Positions 8,382 to 18,171 of a stretch of DNA of 64,000 bases are shown one piece after another. Source of the DNA: Nonomuraea zeae (GTDB taxonomy: Bacteria; Actinomycetota; Actinomycetes; Streptosporangiales; Streptosporangiaceae); NCBI RefSeq assembly GCF_005889725.1, contig NZ_VCKX01000032.1, positions 1 to 64,000 of the forward strand. The letters run 5' to 3'. The first letter of the stretch is position 1; every line of letters begins with the position of its first letter. The translations under genes and the position numbers were made by a program. Below the pieces are notes generated by a model that was not told the origin of the DNA, ran no database searches, and was given only the letters and a program-made list of their open reading frames with translations.

Positions 8382-9446
8382 TCAGGTAGAGACGATGTGC
8401 CTGTAGCAGATGTTCAATACTTCGAGACTCAGATAATCGTCGTTGTTCCGGAGTAGGCCGAGGCCCCAGGTGAGGCTGGCCACCTGGGGGAAGGCATCCA
8501 GGGGGTCGAGACCCAGCGCGGCGATGGCGGCCGACAGTGCGTTGCGCTTGCGGTGCAGGTCGTCCACCTGTGCCTGCGTGCCAGCTGTGCCGATCTGCCG
8601 GTCGTACTCGTCGGACAGGGTCCGCAGCCGCTGGACAAGGAGCTCGATCTCCGCTTCCGGCGGTCTGGCATCGATGGCGGCCAAGACCGCCTCGGTGAGG
8701 GGGGTGCGCACGTCGGCGGTGGACAGGCCGATGGCGATGAACATCCGCAGCATCCTGGGCACCTGCTCCCGCCCGGGGTGGTCGACGATGTCGCGAATCT
8801 GCGGTGCCCGGGTGAGAAGTTCCCGCATGTCCGCGTACGGCAGCCGAACGGCGCCCTGACGAGCAGGACGGGACGGGCTTATCCGGACGGGCGTCCACAC
8901 CGCGTCCATCCAGGTGTCGTCGGTCTCGATGCCGGTGACCGCCTCGACGAGGGCGAAGGCCGCAGCCTTCCACGAGGTGCGCCAGTCTCCGTCATCGATC
9001 CCCAGGGACCTGCTCCATCGGCGGGCGTCGTCGAGACCCTCCTGGTCGTCACCCATGCCCGCGGGGTCGAAGGTCACGGCGATCGCCGAATGGGTGACGT
9101 AGGAGAGGCTCGCGTTGACGCACCAGGTCAGGTTGAGCCCCTCTCCGGAGCCGCAGGCATCGAGCAGGACGTCATTGCGCGCGCCGATGGTGCTGTCCGG
9201 TTCCAGGACGATGATCCATTCGCCTTGCCTGCGCAGCAGGACCACTGGTTCTGGCTCGTCGGCCGACCGGAGCGCCAGATGGTTGCCGACACTGGTGACC
9301 TGGCCTCGGACTGCGTCGGCGGGCTCGCCGTTGAAGGCCCGAACGACGTACTCGAGTTCGGCTCCACGAACCCACGTGACGCAGATGGCCTCGTCGAGCA
9401 ATTCCCACACGTCATCGGCTGCCACGGCCGAATCGTCGTCATCCAT
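8382..9446 (-). CDS. DUF6461 protein, candidate immunity protein for the first giant nuclease
   Basis: A 354-residue cytoplasmic protein. The N-terminal ~150 residues carry the DUF6461 pattern: ICVTWVRG, GEWIIVLEPDS, then an aromatic-rich Y...T....AVTFDP strand. The C-terminal half is helical. An ATG at 9446 has GGAG nine bases upstream. The gene follows the giant NucA/NucB-type protein on the same strand after 99 bases that contain a strong hairpin. DUF6461 genes are common beside polymorphic toxins in actinomycetes, so an immunity or toxin-binding role is the best guess, without direct evidence. Confidence 0.7.
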   Translation of the reverse strand: MDDDDSAVAADDVWELLDEAICVTWVRGAELEYVVRAFNGEPADAVRGQVTSVGNHLALRSADEPEPVVLLRRQGEWIIVLEPDSTIGARNDVLLDACGSGEGLNLTWCVNASLSYVTHSAIAVTFDPAGMGDDQEGLDDARRWSRSLGIDDGDWRTSWKAAAFALVEAVTGIETDDTWMDAVWTPVRISPSRPARQGAVRLPYADMRELLTRAPQIRDIVDHPGREQVPRMLRMFIAIGLSTADVRTPLTEAVLAAIDARPPEAEIELLVQRLRTLSDEYDRQIGTAGTQAQVDDLHRKRNALSAAIAALGLDPLDAFPQVASLTWGLGLLRNNDDYLSLEVLNICYRHIVST

Positions 9447-9475
9447 CTGACCATGCTCCCGCTTGTGTCGCGAGA

Positions 9476-9531
9476 AGGCCCGCGAGGCGCATCAGACCGG
9501 CCAGGCCGGACCTGATGCGCCTCACGGGCCT
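9476..9531 (-). terminator. Very strong hairpin between giant toxin gene 1 and its DUF6461 gene
   Basis: AGGCCCGCGAGGCGCATCAG pairs with CTGATGCGCCTCACGGGCCT with one mismatch, and the loop itself contains CCGGCCAGGCCGG. It lies 30 bases before the DUF6461 start and 15 bases after the giant-gene stop. It could terminate the giant transcript or attenuate read-through into the downstream gene. No long T-run follows. Confidence 0.75.
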
Positions 9532-9545
9532 ACCCATTGCCCTTG

Positions 9546-12500
9546 CTACAACGTCGGTTCTATCTCATCTGCTTGGCATGACGCCGCTACTCCTTCGACC
9601 GGCGGAGGAATATCGTCCAGGCCGGCGTACGGGGGTTCGCCGGGGAGTGTGGCCCATACCCAGAACGGGTCCATGTCAAGGAGTCGATTGTATACGTTGA
9701 AGTTTTTCAGGCGCAGGCCCGCCTTGCAGTTGTCATCGTAGTCATGCAGGCTGACGGAGTAGTTGATGCCGGCCCGGCTGACGCCCTGATAGGTAGCGGC
9801 CATCGGATACTCGTCGCAACTGAGCGGCTTTCTCCATTCGCCGCCGTTCACCCTGCGGCACGCTCTTTGAGCCTCAGTGCGGTTCGTACTATTCAGAGAC
9901 TCGTTTGTGGTACGCCACAGACAGCCCGATTCGTACGCACCTCGCCTGCACGTGGGGTCGTTCGGATTGAATCGCCCAGGTATGGACTTTGTCTGGCCGG
10001 CCGGTGCGGCGGGGAGTGTCGATTGCGGGGCGTCGAGAGCCTTGCGGACGTGCCGCGCCGTCTCGACCACCTTGGTGTCTTTGGCGCCGTCGAGCACGAA
10101 CACCGGGATGGGGTCCCACATGATGCATGCGCCAGTGTAGTACTTATAGAACGTCGAACTGTCGCACCGTACCAGATAGGGTTCTTCGAGCGGGTAGAAG
10201 TAGTCGTCCTTGTCGTCGACGTCGGGCGACTTGACCCACGGCCCTACACCGCACCATGACTTCTTCGCCGGACCACCCACGTGAATCGGCTCTTTGCTGG
10301 TGAGTTGCCATCCGGTGTCGCCGCCGTCTTTCCACTGCTGCAGAGTCTTTTCGATACCGTCCGGGTTGGTCACCATGCAGCTACTGAGCTGCCCGGTGTT
10401 GTTCTGCAGCCCGATTCTGATTCTTGGATTGCAGTAGTTGGGCTGTGCCGAGCAGGTGACGGTGTCAACGCGCGCCCAGACGTTGAATTGCCTGCTGGTG
10501 AGACCGGGCTTCCCCCGAGCGGCCATATTGGGTCTGGTCGATCCCACGTAGCTATGAGCCACCATGGTCACACGTGCTTTCCACTTCCCCAGCCATTTCG
10601 TGCGCTCCTTGTCCTGGTAGATGGGACCATCCATCCAGAACACCATGCACATGTTATGCGTATTCGCGTACATGCCCGCGCCGAGCGCCCCATATTGCTT
10701 CACGATCTCGTCCTGGCAATCCTCCTGCTCTATCCGCCTGTAGTTGAAGGTGCGGCCGGCGTTGGCCTGCTGTACGGCCTTCTGCGTCGTCTTGGCGGGG
10801 GCAGACTCCGTAGGCGCGGACAAGTCAACCTTCAGGACTTGCCATGATGACCAAGCACCAGGAACCGTGCCGATGGTTGTCCGGGCGCGCCAGCGCACTG
10901 TCGACCCGTCAGCGAGCTTTCCCTCAGGGATCTGGACGCTAGCGACCGAACCAGCAGTGAGGCTCGCGCTGCCCGACCAGATCAAGTGCTCACCTTCGGT
11001 CGTCTTGGACGTCTTTGTGAGCTTGGTGTGTTTGGCAGGCGTACGGGCGATTTCCACGTCGACTTTGGCCTCAGCGTCGCGCCCAGCAGCCACCCAGGTG
11101 CTCAGGCGGGGGGTGAGAGTAGAGGTGACGGTGACGCCGCCCGCTGTGCGACTGCCGTCCACCGCCAGCTTCTCTATCCCGGTGCCGAGGTCATCCACGC
11201 TGGCATGCGCCTGCGCCGCCCCACTCGGCGCCGCCGCAGCACCGATGGGGGTGTTCATGTCGGCCTGGATCTCGGTCGCGGTCTGGACACGGTTGTAGAT
11301 GCGCACCTCGTCGATCAGGCCGCTGTAGAACTCCTCGTCCCATACCGCGTTGCCGCCGAGGTGCAGCACGCCGCCGTCGTCGCGGAGGTTGCCGGTCATC
11401 GGTGTCTGGTCGATCTGGGTACCGTTGAGGTACAGGGTGACGATCGTGCCGTCATAGGTGACGGCCAGGTGGCTCCATTGGTTCAATGGCAGCGGATCAT
11501 CGCCTACCACTGACTTGGTGGTGGTGGCGTTTTGCAGGGTCCCCAGCGGAACATCGTCGACAGATGAGTACAGTCCGTAGGAGGCATCATCAGCGTTCTC
11601 TTTCCACAGCACGGTGCGCCAGCCGTCCACTGTCACCGGCCGGACCCATGCCGAGAATGTCAGTGTGTTCATCAAGCGCAGTGACTCGTCGTGCGGGACA
11701 GTGACCCAGCTGGAGAGGCCGTTGAAGGACAGGGCGTTGCCGTGCTTACCGGTCGTCCAGGTGGTATCGGTGGCCGCTCCAGTGTTGTTATGCCCGGAGG
11801 CGTCACCCACGGTCGTGCCCGAACCCTCGTTCATGCCGTATGCCGCCATCAGGCCCTCGTTCGCGGGCGGCTCGGTCGCCGTGGCCGATGCCTCGGCCGA
11901 CGCGGGCCCCATGTTGCCGGCTGCATCGACGGCGCGCACCTGGTAGTAGTACGTACCCGCGGTCAGCCCCGGGTCCAGGAACGAGGTGCCCTCGGCGGAG
12001 CCGACCTGGTTGGCGCTCGACGGGGTGAAGCCGGGCGTCGTGGACCGGTGAATCGTGTAGCCCATCACGTCCACGTTGTCGGTTGCGGCCGTCCAGGTCA
12101 GGGACGCCGAGTTGGGGCCGCCCGTCGCGGCGAGCGAGCCGGGCGCGGTTGGGGCCTGGGTGTCGGGCGGTTGCGGCTGGCTAAGGGGGGTGTTCATGTC
12201 GGTCTGGATCTCGGCAGCGCTCTGTGCGCGGTTGTAGACGCGCACTTCGTCGATCAGGCCGTGGAAGTACTCACGCCAGATCTGGTTGCCGCCGATCCGA
12301 AGTGGGCTGCCGTCGCTGTACAAGCTGCCACTGAAATCGGTCTGGGCCACCTGCTGGCCGTTGACGAACAGCCGTAGCGCGGCGCCGTCGTAGGTGAGCG
12401 CCAGATGGCTCCAGGTGTTCACCGACAACGGCGACATTCCATCGACCGTTGCAGAGCTTCCGGGTGCGTCCTGCGCCCAGCCGCTGGGAGCCGCGCCGTT

Positions 12501-14606
12501 GGAGGCGTACAAGGTGTAGGAGACGCCGCCGGTGCCCAGTTCCTTGCCCACCACGCTGCGCCAGTTTGCCACGCTGGCCGGATTTACCCAGGCCGACAGC
12601 GTCATGCCGGTCGTTAGACGCAGCGACGCGGTGTCGGGCACGGTGACCCAGCTGGATGTCCCGTCGAACGAGAGCGCCTTACCGTATTTGCCGTCCACCA
12701 CGGTGGTACTGGTACCGGTGCCGGTGTTGTTCTGTCCGGAGGAGTCGGCCACACTGACGCCGGTACCCTCATCCATGCCGTAGCCCGCTACCAGCCCCGG
12801 CACAGGCGCGGGGCCGTTAGATTCGTCACCTTGATCGGACAGATCGAGGTCTCGTAGCCATTCTTCCTCGGTCGCATCCTCGGGCGGCTCGTAGCCGAGG
12901 CTGGAGTTGTGGAGCACCACCTTGCCGGACGACACCCTGCGATCCATGTTCTGGTCTTCGCTCAGGTCAGGGACGACCGGCATCGAACTGGAGGACCGAC
13001 GGCTGGCGATCACCTCGTCGTACGTTGGCTGCTCACTGAGCGGTGCACCCATCCGGATCGTCATCGTACGGGAGACTTGCGCGGGCGTGTAGTCGATGAT
13101 GAGGGCAGGTGGGTGACGATAGCCCGGGTAAGGAGCGCCGCCGCCGAATTGGCTGGAATAGTACTGGCGCCAGTTGATCGCGGCGGTCTCGCTGGCGGCC
13201 TTCAGCACGATCCCGTGGTTGGGCACGCCTTGCTGAATCCAGGCGCGGGTCATGGCGGTGACCTCGTAGAAGAGTTCCTCGTCCTTGGCGCACCAGCTGG
13301 CGGGGTCGGCGTCGTAGTTGTAGCCGGAGTAGTTCACCGTCTCCGGGGCCGTGCTCGAAGGCTGGTTGTACCAGTCCAGGCTGTCGATCGTGCCGTCCAG
13401 GGTCCAGTCGGAGGTGACGCGCGCGGCCCGGATTCCCACGCCCATGGTCTCCCCGCACAGCTGCCCGTTGGGGCCGCCGGATTTGTAGTTCCACATCCGC
13501 AGGTCCGCGTCGTTGACGGTGGCACCCTGCAGCACCGGGTCGGTGGTGTCGAACTTCATGTACGCGCGGGCAATGTCCGCGCTGGTGGAGGTGGTGCCCG
13601 CGCGAAGGTACCCGGCTGCGGAGTTGTTGTTGTAGGGGTCGTTCTTGCTGATCCAGGCATCGTCGGGAGCGCCACCGCCGAACCATATGGAGGAGGCGGC
13701 GACGGTCACTGGGTAGGTTACCGCGGGGTCGGCCAGGAACTTCTCATCCGGAGAGAACACCAGCTCTGACGTCTTACCGGTGGTCTCGACCTGCGCCTTG
13801 ACGGAGGAAGTCCTGCCCTGCTCGGGCGCGGCCTCCACCTTGGCGTCCGTCGCGGTCAGCACGATCGGCGCGGCCTTGGCCTTGCCCTTGGCGTCCTTGA
13901 GCTGCGGCAACCCCTGCGGGGTTTCGCCGAAGGTGGTGCCCTCGGGCAGAGTGAGCGGCAGCCGTACGGTCACCGGGCCGGTCGGCCGCTGCCGGAAGAC
14001 CACCTGGGAGATAAAGCCGTCGGCTTGGGCCAGCACCACCAGGTCCGCCCCCGGTGCCACGGCGTCGGGATAGGCGACCGCGTTGCCGGAGACCTTGGGT
14101 TCCGGCAACGCGCGAGTCACGCTCAGGCCGATCTCACCGTGCTTATCGGCCGCAGACACCAAGTGCTTAGCGCCGCGCCCGCCGAAGGTCAGCGGGGTCT
14201 TGACCCGGGCTGCCTGGAGCTTGCCGTCGCGGCTGACGACGCTGGTGTCGATGGGTTCCCAGGCCCCGCTGGCCGGGTTCTTGAGCTGAACGGGCCGGGT
14301 GTGCAGCTCGGCTCGCATGTTCTTGCCGTCGGGGTTGGCCCAGACCTTCATGGTCTCGGTGAAGCGGGAGGGAACCTCGACGGGTTTGCCGGTCTTGGCG
14401 GCCTTGTCCCAGGCGGTTTTGAGCCCGGGATCCGAGGTAGCGCCTGGCGGTGTCGTGGATACGGGGGACAGGGTGGGCGGCGGCGTGGGACCCTCTGCGA
14501 TCGCGGGCGCGCTCATGAGTGAGAGCGGCATCATCAGAGTCGCGATCAGGGCAGCGCGGCGGCGCGTCCGGGTGGATAAGCCGGATGCCGATCGTCGTGT
14601 GTTCAC
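9546..14606 (-). CDS. Giant secreted DNRLRE-LamG-FN3 protein with C-terminal NucA/NucB-type DNase
   Basis: 1686 residues, GTG start. Signal peptide: residues 1-38, with an RTRRR n-region and cleavage after APAIA. A ~260-residue N-terminal beta region precedes a DNRLRE domain (about 300-505, ending PPALIIDYTPA). Then come LamG 1 (605-805), FN3 (815-910), LamG 2 (919-1119) and an Ig-like linker. The last ~100 residues carry the NucA/NucB pattern: CDEYPMAATYQG near 1597, GINYSVS, then YNRLLDMDPFWV. This family comprises secreted non-specific DNases. The architecture suits a surface or secreted nuclease toxin delivered beyond the cell. A paralogue lies at 21020-26734 with near-identical N-terminal half but a different C-terminus. 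A DUF6461 gene follows. Confidence 0.85.
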   Translation of the reverse strand: MNTRRSASGLSTRTRRRAALIATLMMPLSLMSAPAIAEGPTPPPTLSPVSTTPPGATSDPGLKTAWDKAAKTGKPVEVPSRFTETMKVWANPDGKNMRAELHTRPVQLKNPASGAWEPIDTSVVSRDGKLQAARVKTPLTFGGRGAKHLVSAADKHGEIGLSVTRALPEPKVSGNAVAYPDAVAPGADLVVLAQADGFISQVVFRQRPTGPVTVRLPLTLPEGTTFGETPQGLPQLKDAKGKAKAAPIVLTATDAKVEAAPEQGRTSSVKAQVETTGKTSELVFSPDEKFLADPAVTYPVTVAASSIWFGGGAPDDAWISKNDPYNNNSAAGYLRAGTTSTSADIARAYMKFDTTDPVLQGATVNDADLRMWNYKSGGPNGQLCGETMGVGIRAARVTSDWTLDGTIDSLDWYNQPSSTAPETVNYSGYNYDADPASWCAKDEELFYEVTAMTRAWIQQGVPNHGIVLKAASETAAINWRQYYSSQFGGGAPYPGYRHPPALIIDYTPAQVSRTMTIRMGAPLSEQPTYDEVIASRRSSSSMPVVPDLSEDQNMDRRVSSGKVVLHNSSLGYEPPEDATEEEWLRDLDLSDQGDESNGPAPVPGLVAGYGMDEGTGVSVADSSGQNNTGTGTSTTVVDGKYGKALSFDGTSSWVTVPDTASLRLTTGMTLSAWVNPASVANWRSVVGKELGTGGVSYTLYASNGAAPSGWAQDAPGSSATVDGMSPLSVNTWSHLALTYDGAALRLFVNGQQVAQTDFSGSLYSDGSPLRIGGNQIWREYFHGLIDEVRVYNRAQSAAEIQTDMNTPLSQPQPPDTQAPTAPGSLAATGGPNSASLTWTAATDNVDVMGYTIHRSTTPGFTPSSANQVGSAEGTSFLDPGLTAGTYYYQVRAVDAAGNMGPASAEASATATEPPANEGLMAAYGMNEGSGTTVGDASGHNNTGAATDTTWTTGKHGNALSFNGLSSWVTVPHDESLRLMNTLTFSAWVRPVTVDGWRTVLWKENADDASYGLYSSVDDVPLGTLQNATTTKSVVGDDPLPLNQWSHLAVTYDGTIVTLYLNGTQIDQTPMTGNLRDDGGVLHLGGNAVWDEEFYSGLIDEVRIYNRVQTATEIQADMNTPIGAAAAPSGAAQAHASVDDLGTGIEKLAVDGSRTAGGVTVTSTLTPRLSTWVAAGRDAEAKVDVEIARTPAKHTKLTKTSKTTEGEHLIWSGSASLTAGSVASVQIPEGKLADGSTVRWRARTTIGTVPGAWSSWQVLKVDLSAPTESAPAKTTQKAVQQANAGRTFNYRRIEQEDCQDEIVKQYGALGAGMYANTHNMCMVFWMDGPIYQDKERTKWLGKWKARVTMVAHSYVGSTRPNMAARGKPGLTSRQFNVWARVDTVTCSAQPNYCNPRIRIGLQNNTGQLSSCMVTNPDGIEKTLQQWKDGGDTGWQLTSKEPIHVGGPAKKSWCGVGPWVKSPDVDDKDDYFYPLEEPYLVRCDSSTFYKYYTGACIMWDPIPVFVLDGAKDTKVVETARHVRKALDAPQSTLPAAPAGQTKSIPGRFNPNDPTCRRGAYESGCLWRTTNESLNSTNRTEAQRACRRVNGGEWRKPLSCDEYPMAATYQGVSRAGINYSVSLHDYDDNCKAGLRLKNFNVYNRLLDMDPFWVWATLPGEPPYAGLDDIPPPVEGVAASCQADEIEPTL

Positions 14607-14715
14607 TCACAACCTTTCGAACAGATGTAGTAAAACGACTTGATCGTCACATACGGCTTAGCTGAAAGTAAAGATCGTCATCAGTATCGGGAACGCGATG
14701 CTCCGTGGTCACCGT
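14607..14715 (-). promoter_or_regulatory. Leader and probable promoter of giant gene 1, conserved with giant gene 2
   Basis: On the minus strand the region contains a block reading GTATCGGGAACGCGATGCTC when viewed on +, a GAAAGTAAAGATC block, and GTTCGAAAGGTTGTG just before the start. The same blocks precede giant gene 2 at 26735-26840. The AAAGG part probably serves as ribosome site. Conservation in non-coding sequence implies that the two genes share control. Confidence 0.55.
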
Positions 14716-14816
14716 GATCCGCTCTCGGCCCACAGCTGTCCTACCGCTGTCGCAGCCAGCGGGGTTGCCGGCACTCCTGTGACCGTCGGTCTCCAGACAT
14801 ATCGTGACGCGATGCC

Positions 14817-15660
14817 TTATCCGGTCTTGATCGCTGGAATGGTGGTTACGAGCCGATCAATGAGCACTTTCACCCTGAGTAGCGGGTCATCTTCGATGAG
14901 CTGCCGGACGTGGATGGCCTGCACGATGGTAGAGGCACGGCGCGGGTGGGCAGCGCAGCCGAGCCAGGACCTTCCAGGTCTTCCAGGCGGCAACGGCGCG
15001 TGCCCCACAGGCTCGGATACGAGCATGCGCGCGGTTATCGAGCGCTGATGGCGGGACAGGGCGGCCGCAGCCGATGGCCTGCGAAGGGCGTGCGGGTGCC
15101 ATCGGCCGCGCCTTGAAATCCCTTGTCGGCGAAGGTCTCCACCCCGCGGGGGTCAGCGCGGCGATCAGGCCGGTGGCACGCGCTCAGGTCAGGTCATGCG
15201 TGGCACCGGGCAGCGCAGGTGAGTCCCAGACGATTCGGCCGGCCGGATCGGCCAGAACCTGCACGTTCACGCCGTGGCGTCGATGTTTACCGGGGTAGTA
15301 CGGCCGTTCGTCGGCCAGCCGGTCGATCGGGACCAGTGTGCCGTCCAGGATGACGTAGGCCAACCGGCCGGCGTATGAGACGGTAGCGTGGACATCGTCG
15401 GCAAGCATGACGAGCAGGTCGGCGGCCTCATGGACGTAGCGCCAGGCGGGTGCTGGTGCCGATGGCGAAGCCCGCGGCCAGGCGCCCTTAGGTGTCGCCG
15501 TTGCGCAGGTGGGCCAGGACCAGCAGGGCTTGCCGAGACGGGTTAAGGCGCCGCCACCGGCAGTGGTGCTCGACACGCCGGGCGGGAATCAGCCCGGCCA
15601 GGCGGATCAGGGCGTGATTGGACAGCGGAATCGCGGCGGAGTAAGACAGCAACGAGGCTC
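14817..15660 (-). pseudogene. Decayed IS5-family transposase (DDE_Tnp_4 type)
   Basis: Read on the minus strand in shifting frames. The N-terminus LLSYSAAIPLSNHALIRLAG is followed by RRVEHHCRWRRLNPSRQALL, an in-frame stop after LAHLRNGDT, a frame change, then the catalytic-core stretch YVILDGTLVPIDRLADERPY and GVNVQVLADPAGRIVW with PGATHDLT, a further frame change, and the C-terminal STIVQAIHVRQLIE. The order is that of actinobacterial IS5-group transposases. Several stops and shifts make it inactive. It occupies the space upstream of giant gene 1. Confidence 0.75.
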
Positions 15661-16022
15661 TCCGGTAGAGGCATCGAATCTTGGTCGGATTGCCGTCTTA
15701 CCGAGAGACTCTTCTTATGCCAGCCGGTCCCGGCGCCGGCCCTGCTGACCTGCACGATCAGGCCGGAAGGCTTCCGTCTACAAGCTCAGCACGCCAAGGT
15801 CACCGCGGAGCGAGCCGACTGCAGCGGTGCTGCCCCTCACGAGAACACCCGCATCGGCAGAGCGGGTACGCCTTGCGAGGCTCTCGCCACGAATATCGCT
15901 CTGACCAGGCCAAACAGTAGTCAGGTGACGGGTGATAGGAAGTCGTTGTTCAGGAACCGGTGTAGGTCAAGCGGCCCGCCACATATCGCTCAGTAATAGA
16001 CATACTTGGCTCCGTACGAGTC

Positions 16023-16330
16023 GAGCTCTCCTAAAGCGGGTGCCGCAGGTTCGAATCCTGCCGGGGGCACTCACCTCGATCGCCATATATAGCCCCTGAC
16101 CTGCGGCTTCACAGCCGCAGGTCTTTTGTTTCGCCACCCTCGATAGGCAGCGGACGGTGCCCGTACGCAGCCGTACGACCATGATCAGGGGACATGCGGG
16201 GGATGATCTTGGAGACATTTCCCCAGGTCAACCCCTGATTCCGGGTCATCCACGCAGCGACAACCCGCTACGACCGTCTCCGCGCGCGGGCGACGCAGCC
16301 ATCGATCGTGCCAAATACGTGCGTACAACC
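16023..16330 (+). repeat. tRNA-Arg(CCU) 3'-half repeat, copy 2, with conserved right flank
   Basis: Best-preserved copy: GAGCTCTCCTAAAGCGGGTG starts at 16023. It gives the anticodon loop CTCCTAA (anticodon CCU, arginine), the variable loop, the intact T-arm and the acceptor strand CGGGGGCA. The 5' half of the tRNA is absent. A terminator (16098-16130) and about 200 bases shared with the other copies follow, including GATCGTGCCAAATACGTG near 16303. It marks the junction between the giant-1 segment and the next segment. Confidence 0.8.
16098..16130 (+). terminator. Terminator after tRNA-end copy 2
   Basis: GACCTGCGGCTTCACAGCCG is completed by CAGGTC to a stem of GACCTGCGGC/GCCGCAGGTC, followed by TTTTGTTT. 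This is a typical intrinsic terminator and matches the ones after copies 1 and 3. Confidence 0.8.
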
Positions 16331-16539
16331 CGGAACGGCAACCGGTCATCGCCATTGAGGGCGTCGTCACTCTCCTGGGCTACGCCCTGGCCGCGGACCA
16401 TCGCGATCGGGCAGCCACCATGCCAGATCCTTCCCGTGGAGGGCCGGGGCTCAGCCAACCGGGCGATGCCGCCGGCAGGGCGGGCTCGTGCACCACTCCC
16501 GTGGACGCAACCCCTGACACGCGGCACTAAATCGTGGAG

Positions 16540-16834
16540 TATGGCCATCACCGGAAGGCACCCTTCCATCGAATGGCGCCTTCCGAGGGGCCGCTGTTTG
16601 TTGTGGGAGCGCGTCCAGGAACGATGGAGCGATCCGTTCGTCGTGGAGGCCCTGTCAGCGGTCCGCTCGATGGAGGACTGGGCCGAGGCCACCCGGCGCA
16701 TCGGCTACCACTTTGGCACCGACGAGGTCCGTCGCCGCGTCGACCGCCGCCCGGCCTACATCCTGGACGACGGGACGAGCGGTAAGAGGCACATCGCGTC
16801 GATGACCGGCCCTGCCACTGGTCACCAGCTCTGA
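16540..16834 (+). pseudogene. Possible C-terminal remnant of an unknown gene
   Basis: The last ~70 codons of a longer open frame (DPFVVEALSAVRSMEDWAEA onward to HFGTDEVRRRVDRRPAYILD) have the codon bias of a real gene, while the upstream part of the frame overlaps the conserved flank of tRNA-end copy 2 and looks non-coding. It ends 7 bases before the convergent DUF6461 stop. I cannot assign a family; it is probably the truncated end of a gene cut by the integration junction. Confidence 0.3.
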
Positions 16835-16841
16835 TGCGCGT

Positions 16842-17870
16842 TCAGGGCGCGGTGCGGCCGATGCGCTGCAGGCACCGCTTCATGATGATGACGACAGCTT
16901 TTTGATCGTCGGTGAGATGTCCCATGTAGGCGTGGCCCGCGACCGCGTCCGCGGATTCGGTGAGGTCGTCTCCGAGCGCGTCCATCAGCACCTTCACGGC
17001 CGCACGGCGCGGCGTCCAGTCCGGGCCGGGTTCTCGTGCGACGTCGTCGCGCAGTAGGGCGACCTGGCGGCGGACCTCCCGCCGCCGGGTGACGTCGTCG
17101 TCGCCGCGCAGGAACTCCAGCGCCTCGTCCACTGCGGGGTGCGACAGCTGCGAACCCTGGACCACCGCCTCCGTCATCAGGTAGCGGATGGGAGCCACCT
17201 TGCCGGGCGACAGGTCATCGAGGATGGCCCGTACTTCGGGCCGGTTCAGTACGCGGTGGTCGCGTAACTGATCGGGGACGATGTCGTCGGGGAGCGGATT
17301 CTCGACGAGCAGGCGCGTGAGGCCGCCGTCCAGCAGCCACTCTTCCGTGAGGCGGGCACCGGTGATGTGCTCCGCCGCCAGGAGCGTGGCGGCTTGGAGC
17401 CCGATGACGTCATCGGTGCCGGCCGCGTCGATAACCGCGTCAGCGTCACCCGGAAGGTGGCCGGAGCGGGACGGGGAGGACGTCAGCCGGACGGCGAGCA
17501 ACCGCCCGGCGGCGGCGTAGCTGAGCCGGTCGTACTGACCTCCGTCGAGCAGCACGTTCACCGCTCGCCCGCGGGCCGACAACGCCTTCAGCACTTCGGG
17601 TCGTGCGCCCTCGCACCCGTTCGGTTCGACGACCAGCGTCCAGTCGCCGATCGTCCCGGCGACGAGACTGGGCAGGATGCCGGGGATGTCCGCGTTGTAC
17701 TGCTCGCTCTGGGCGTCCTCGAAGCTCAGAGACTCGGCCTCGGCGAGGTCGGCGCCGAAGGCTCGCGCCACGTCGTCCAGCCCCGATGCCTCGCACCAGG
17801 TCAGACAGGTGGGATCGGAGAACCACGCGGAGACGAGTCCCTCGTAATGGGTGAAGTCGTCTTCCCTCAT
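16842..17870 (-). CDS. Second DUF6461 protein, orphan immunity-type gene
   Basis: 342 residues, with start at ATG 17870 (MREDDFTHYEG). The open frame extends further upstream but loses coding character. DUF6461 hallmarks: CLTWCEASGLDDVARAFG, IGDWTLVVEPNG, RAVNVLLDGGQYDRLSYAA and RLLAVRL. The C-terminal half is helical, as in the first copy at 8382-9446. No giant toxin gene precedes it; instead a hairpin (17893-17922) and then a transposase remnant are found, so its partner was probably lost when mobile elements entered. Role as immunity protein is inferred from family habit and layout. Confidence 0.7.
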   Translation of the reverse strand: MREDDFTHYEGLVSAWFSDPTCLTWCEASGLDDVARAFGADLAEAESLSFEDAQSEQYNADIPGILPSLVAGTIGDWTLVVEPNGCEGARPEVLKALSARGRAVNVLLDGGQYDRLSYAAAGRLLAVRLTSSPSRSGHLPGDADAVIDAAGTDDVIGLQAATLLAAEHITGARLTEEWLLDGGLTRLLVENPLPDDIVPDQLRDHRVLNRPEVRAILDDLSPGKVAPIRYLMTEAVVQGSQLSHPAVDEALEFLRGDDDVTRRREVRRQVALLRDDVAREPGPDWTPRRAAVKVLMDALGDDLTESADAVAGHAYMGHLTDDQKAVVIIMKRCLQRIGRTAP

Positions 17871-17892
17871 GCCGCGGTCTCCATCATGTGGG

Positions 17893-17922
17893 GCCGGCGG
17901 GCGTCCTGGAACGCCCGCCGGC
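17893..17922 (-). terminator. Perfect hairpin upstream of the orphan DUF6461 gene
   Basis: GCCGGCGGGCGT pairs perfectly with ACGCCCGCCGGC around a 6-base loop. It stands 23 bases before the DUF6461 start, the same place as the hairpins before the other two immunity-type genes, and supports loss of a toxin gene that once ended just upstream. Confidence 0.7.
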
Positions 17923-17929
17923 TCAGCGC

Positions 17930-18171
17930 TTACTGGGCGGGTGGCTGGTGGTGCAGCTCGGCTCTCGCGTGAGGCTCTGCTGGTTTGACTATGCCCGTCG
18001 TCAGTTCGGTGTGCGCCACCTCCTGGAGATTGGCGCTGGATGCCGTGACGAGGGCCATGGAGCTTTCGGGCAGGCAACGGCGGTCGGCGACCCGCCATTC
18101 GTCGTGGGCTTTGACCAGGCCGGCGCCGGCCAGGCGGAGCATCTCCGCACACCACAACGCTTCCCCCCGAT
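17930..18171 (-). pseudogene. C-terminal part of an IS256-like transposase, split by the composite transposon
   Basis: The minus-strand frame reads EALWCAEMLRLAGAGLVKAH, DEWRVADRRCLPESSMALV and ends at 17930. The HDEWxVADRRxLxESSMA pattern resembles the C-termini of actinobacterial IS256/Mutator transposases. The preceding codons are on the far side of the composite transposon at 20333-20398, and removing the insertion plus one copy of the 10-bp duplication restores an open frame (VMLQPVDRGEALWCAEM). The family name is tentative; the split is clear. Confidence 0.5.

Noticed and set aside
12909-13769. Long + strand open frames opposite both giant genes (also 22751-24253 and 25127-26707)
   Set aside because: They arise from G/C at third positions of the giant genes. 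The translations are Gly/Val/Arg-rich without domains, and they mirror conserved DNRLRE/LamG coding on the minus strand.
15967-16218. 83-codon minus-strand frame containing SAPGRIRTCGTRFRR
   Set aside because: This is the familiar false protein produced by reading a tRNA 3' end backwards.
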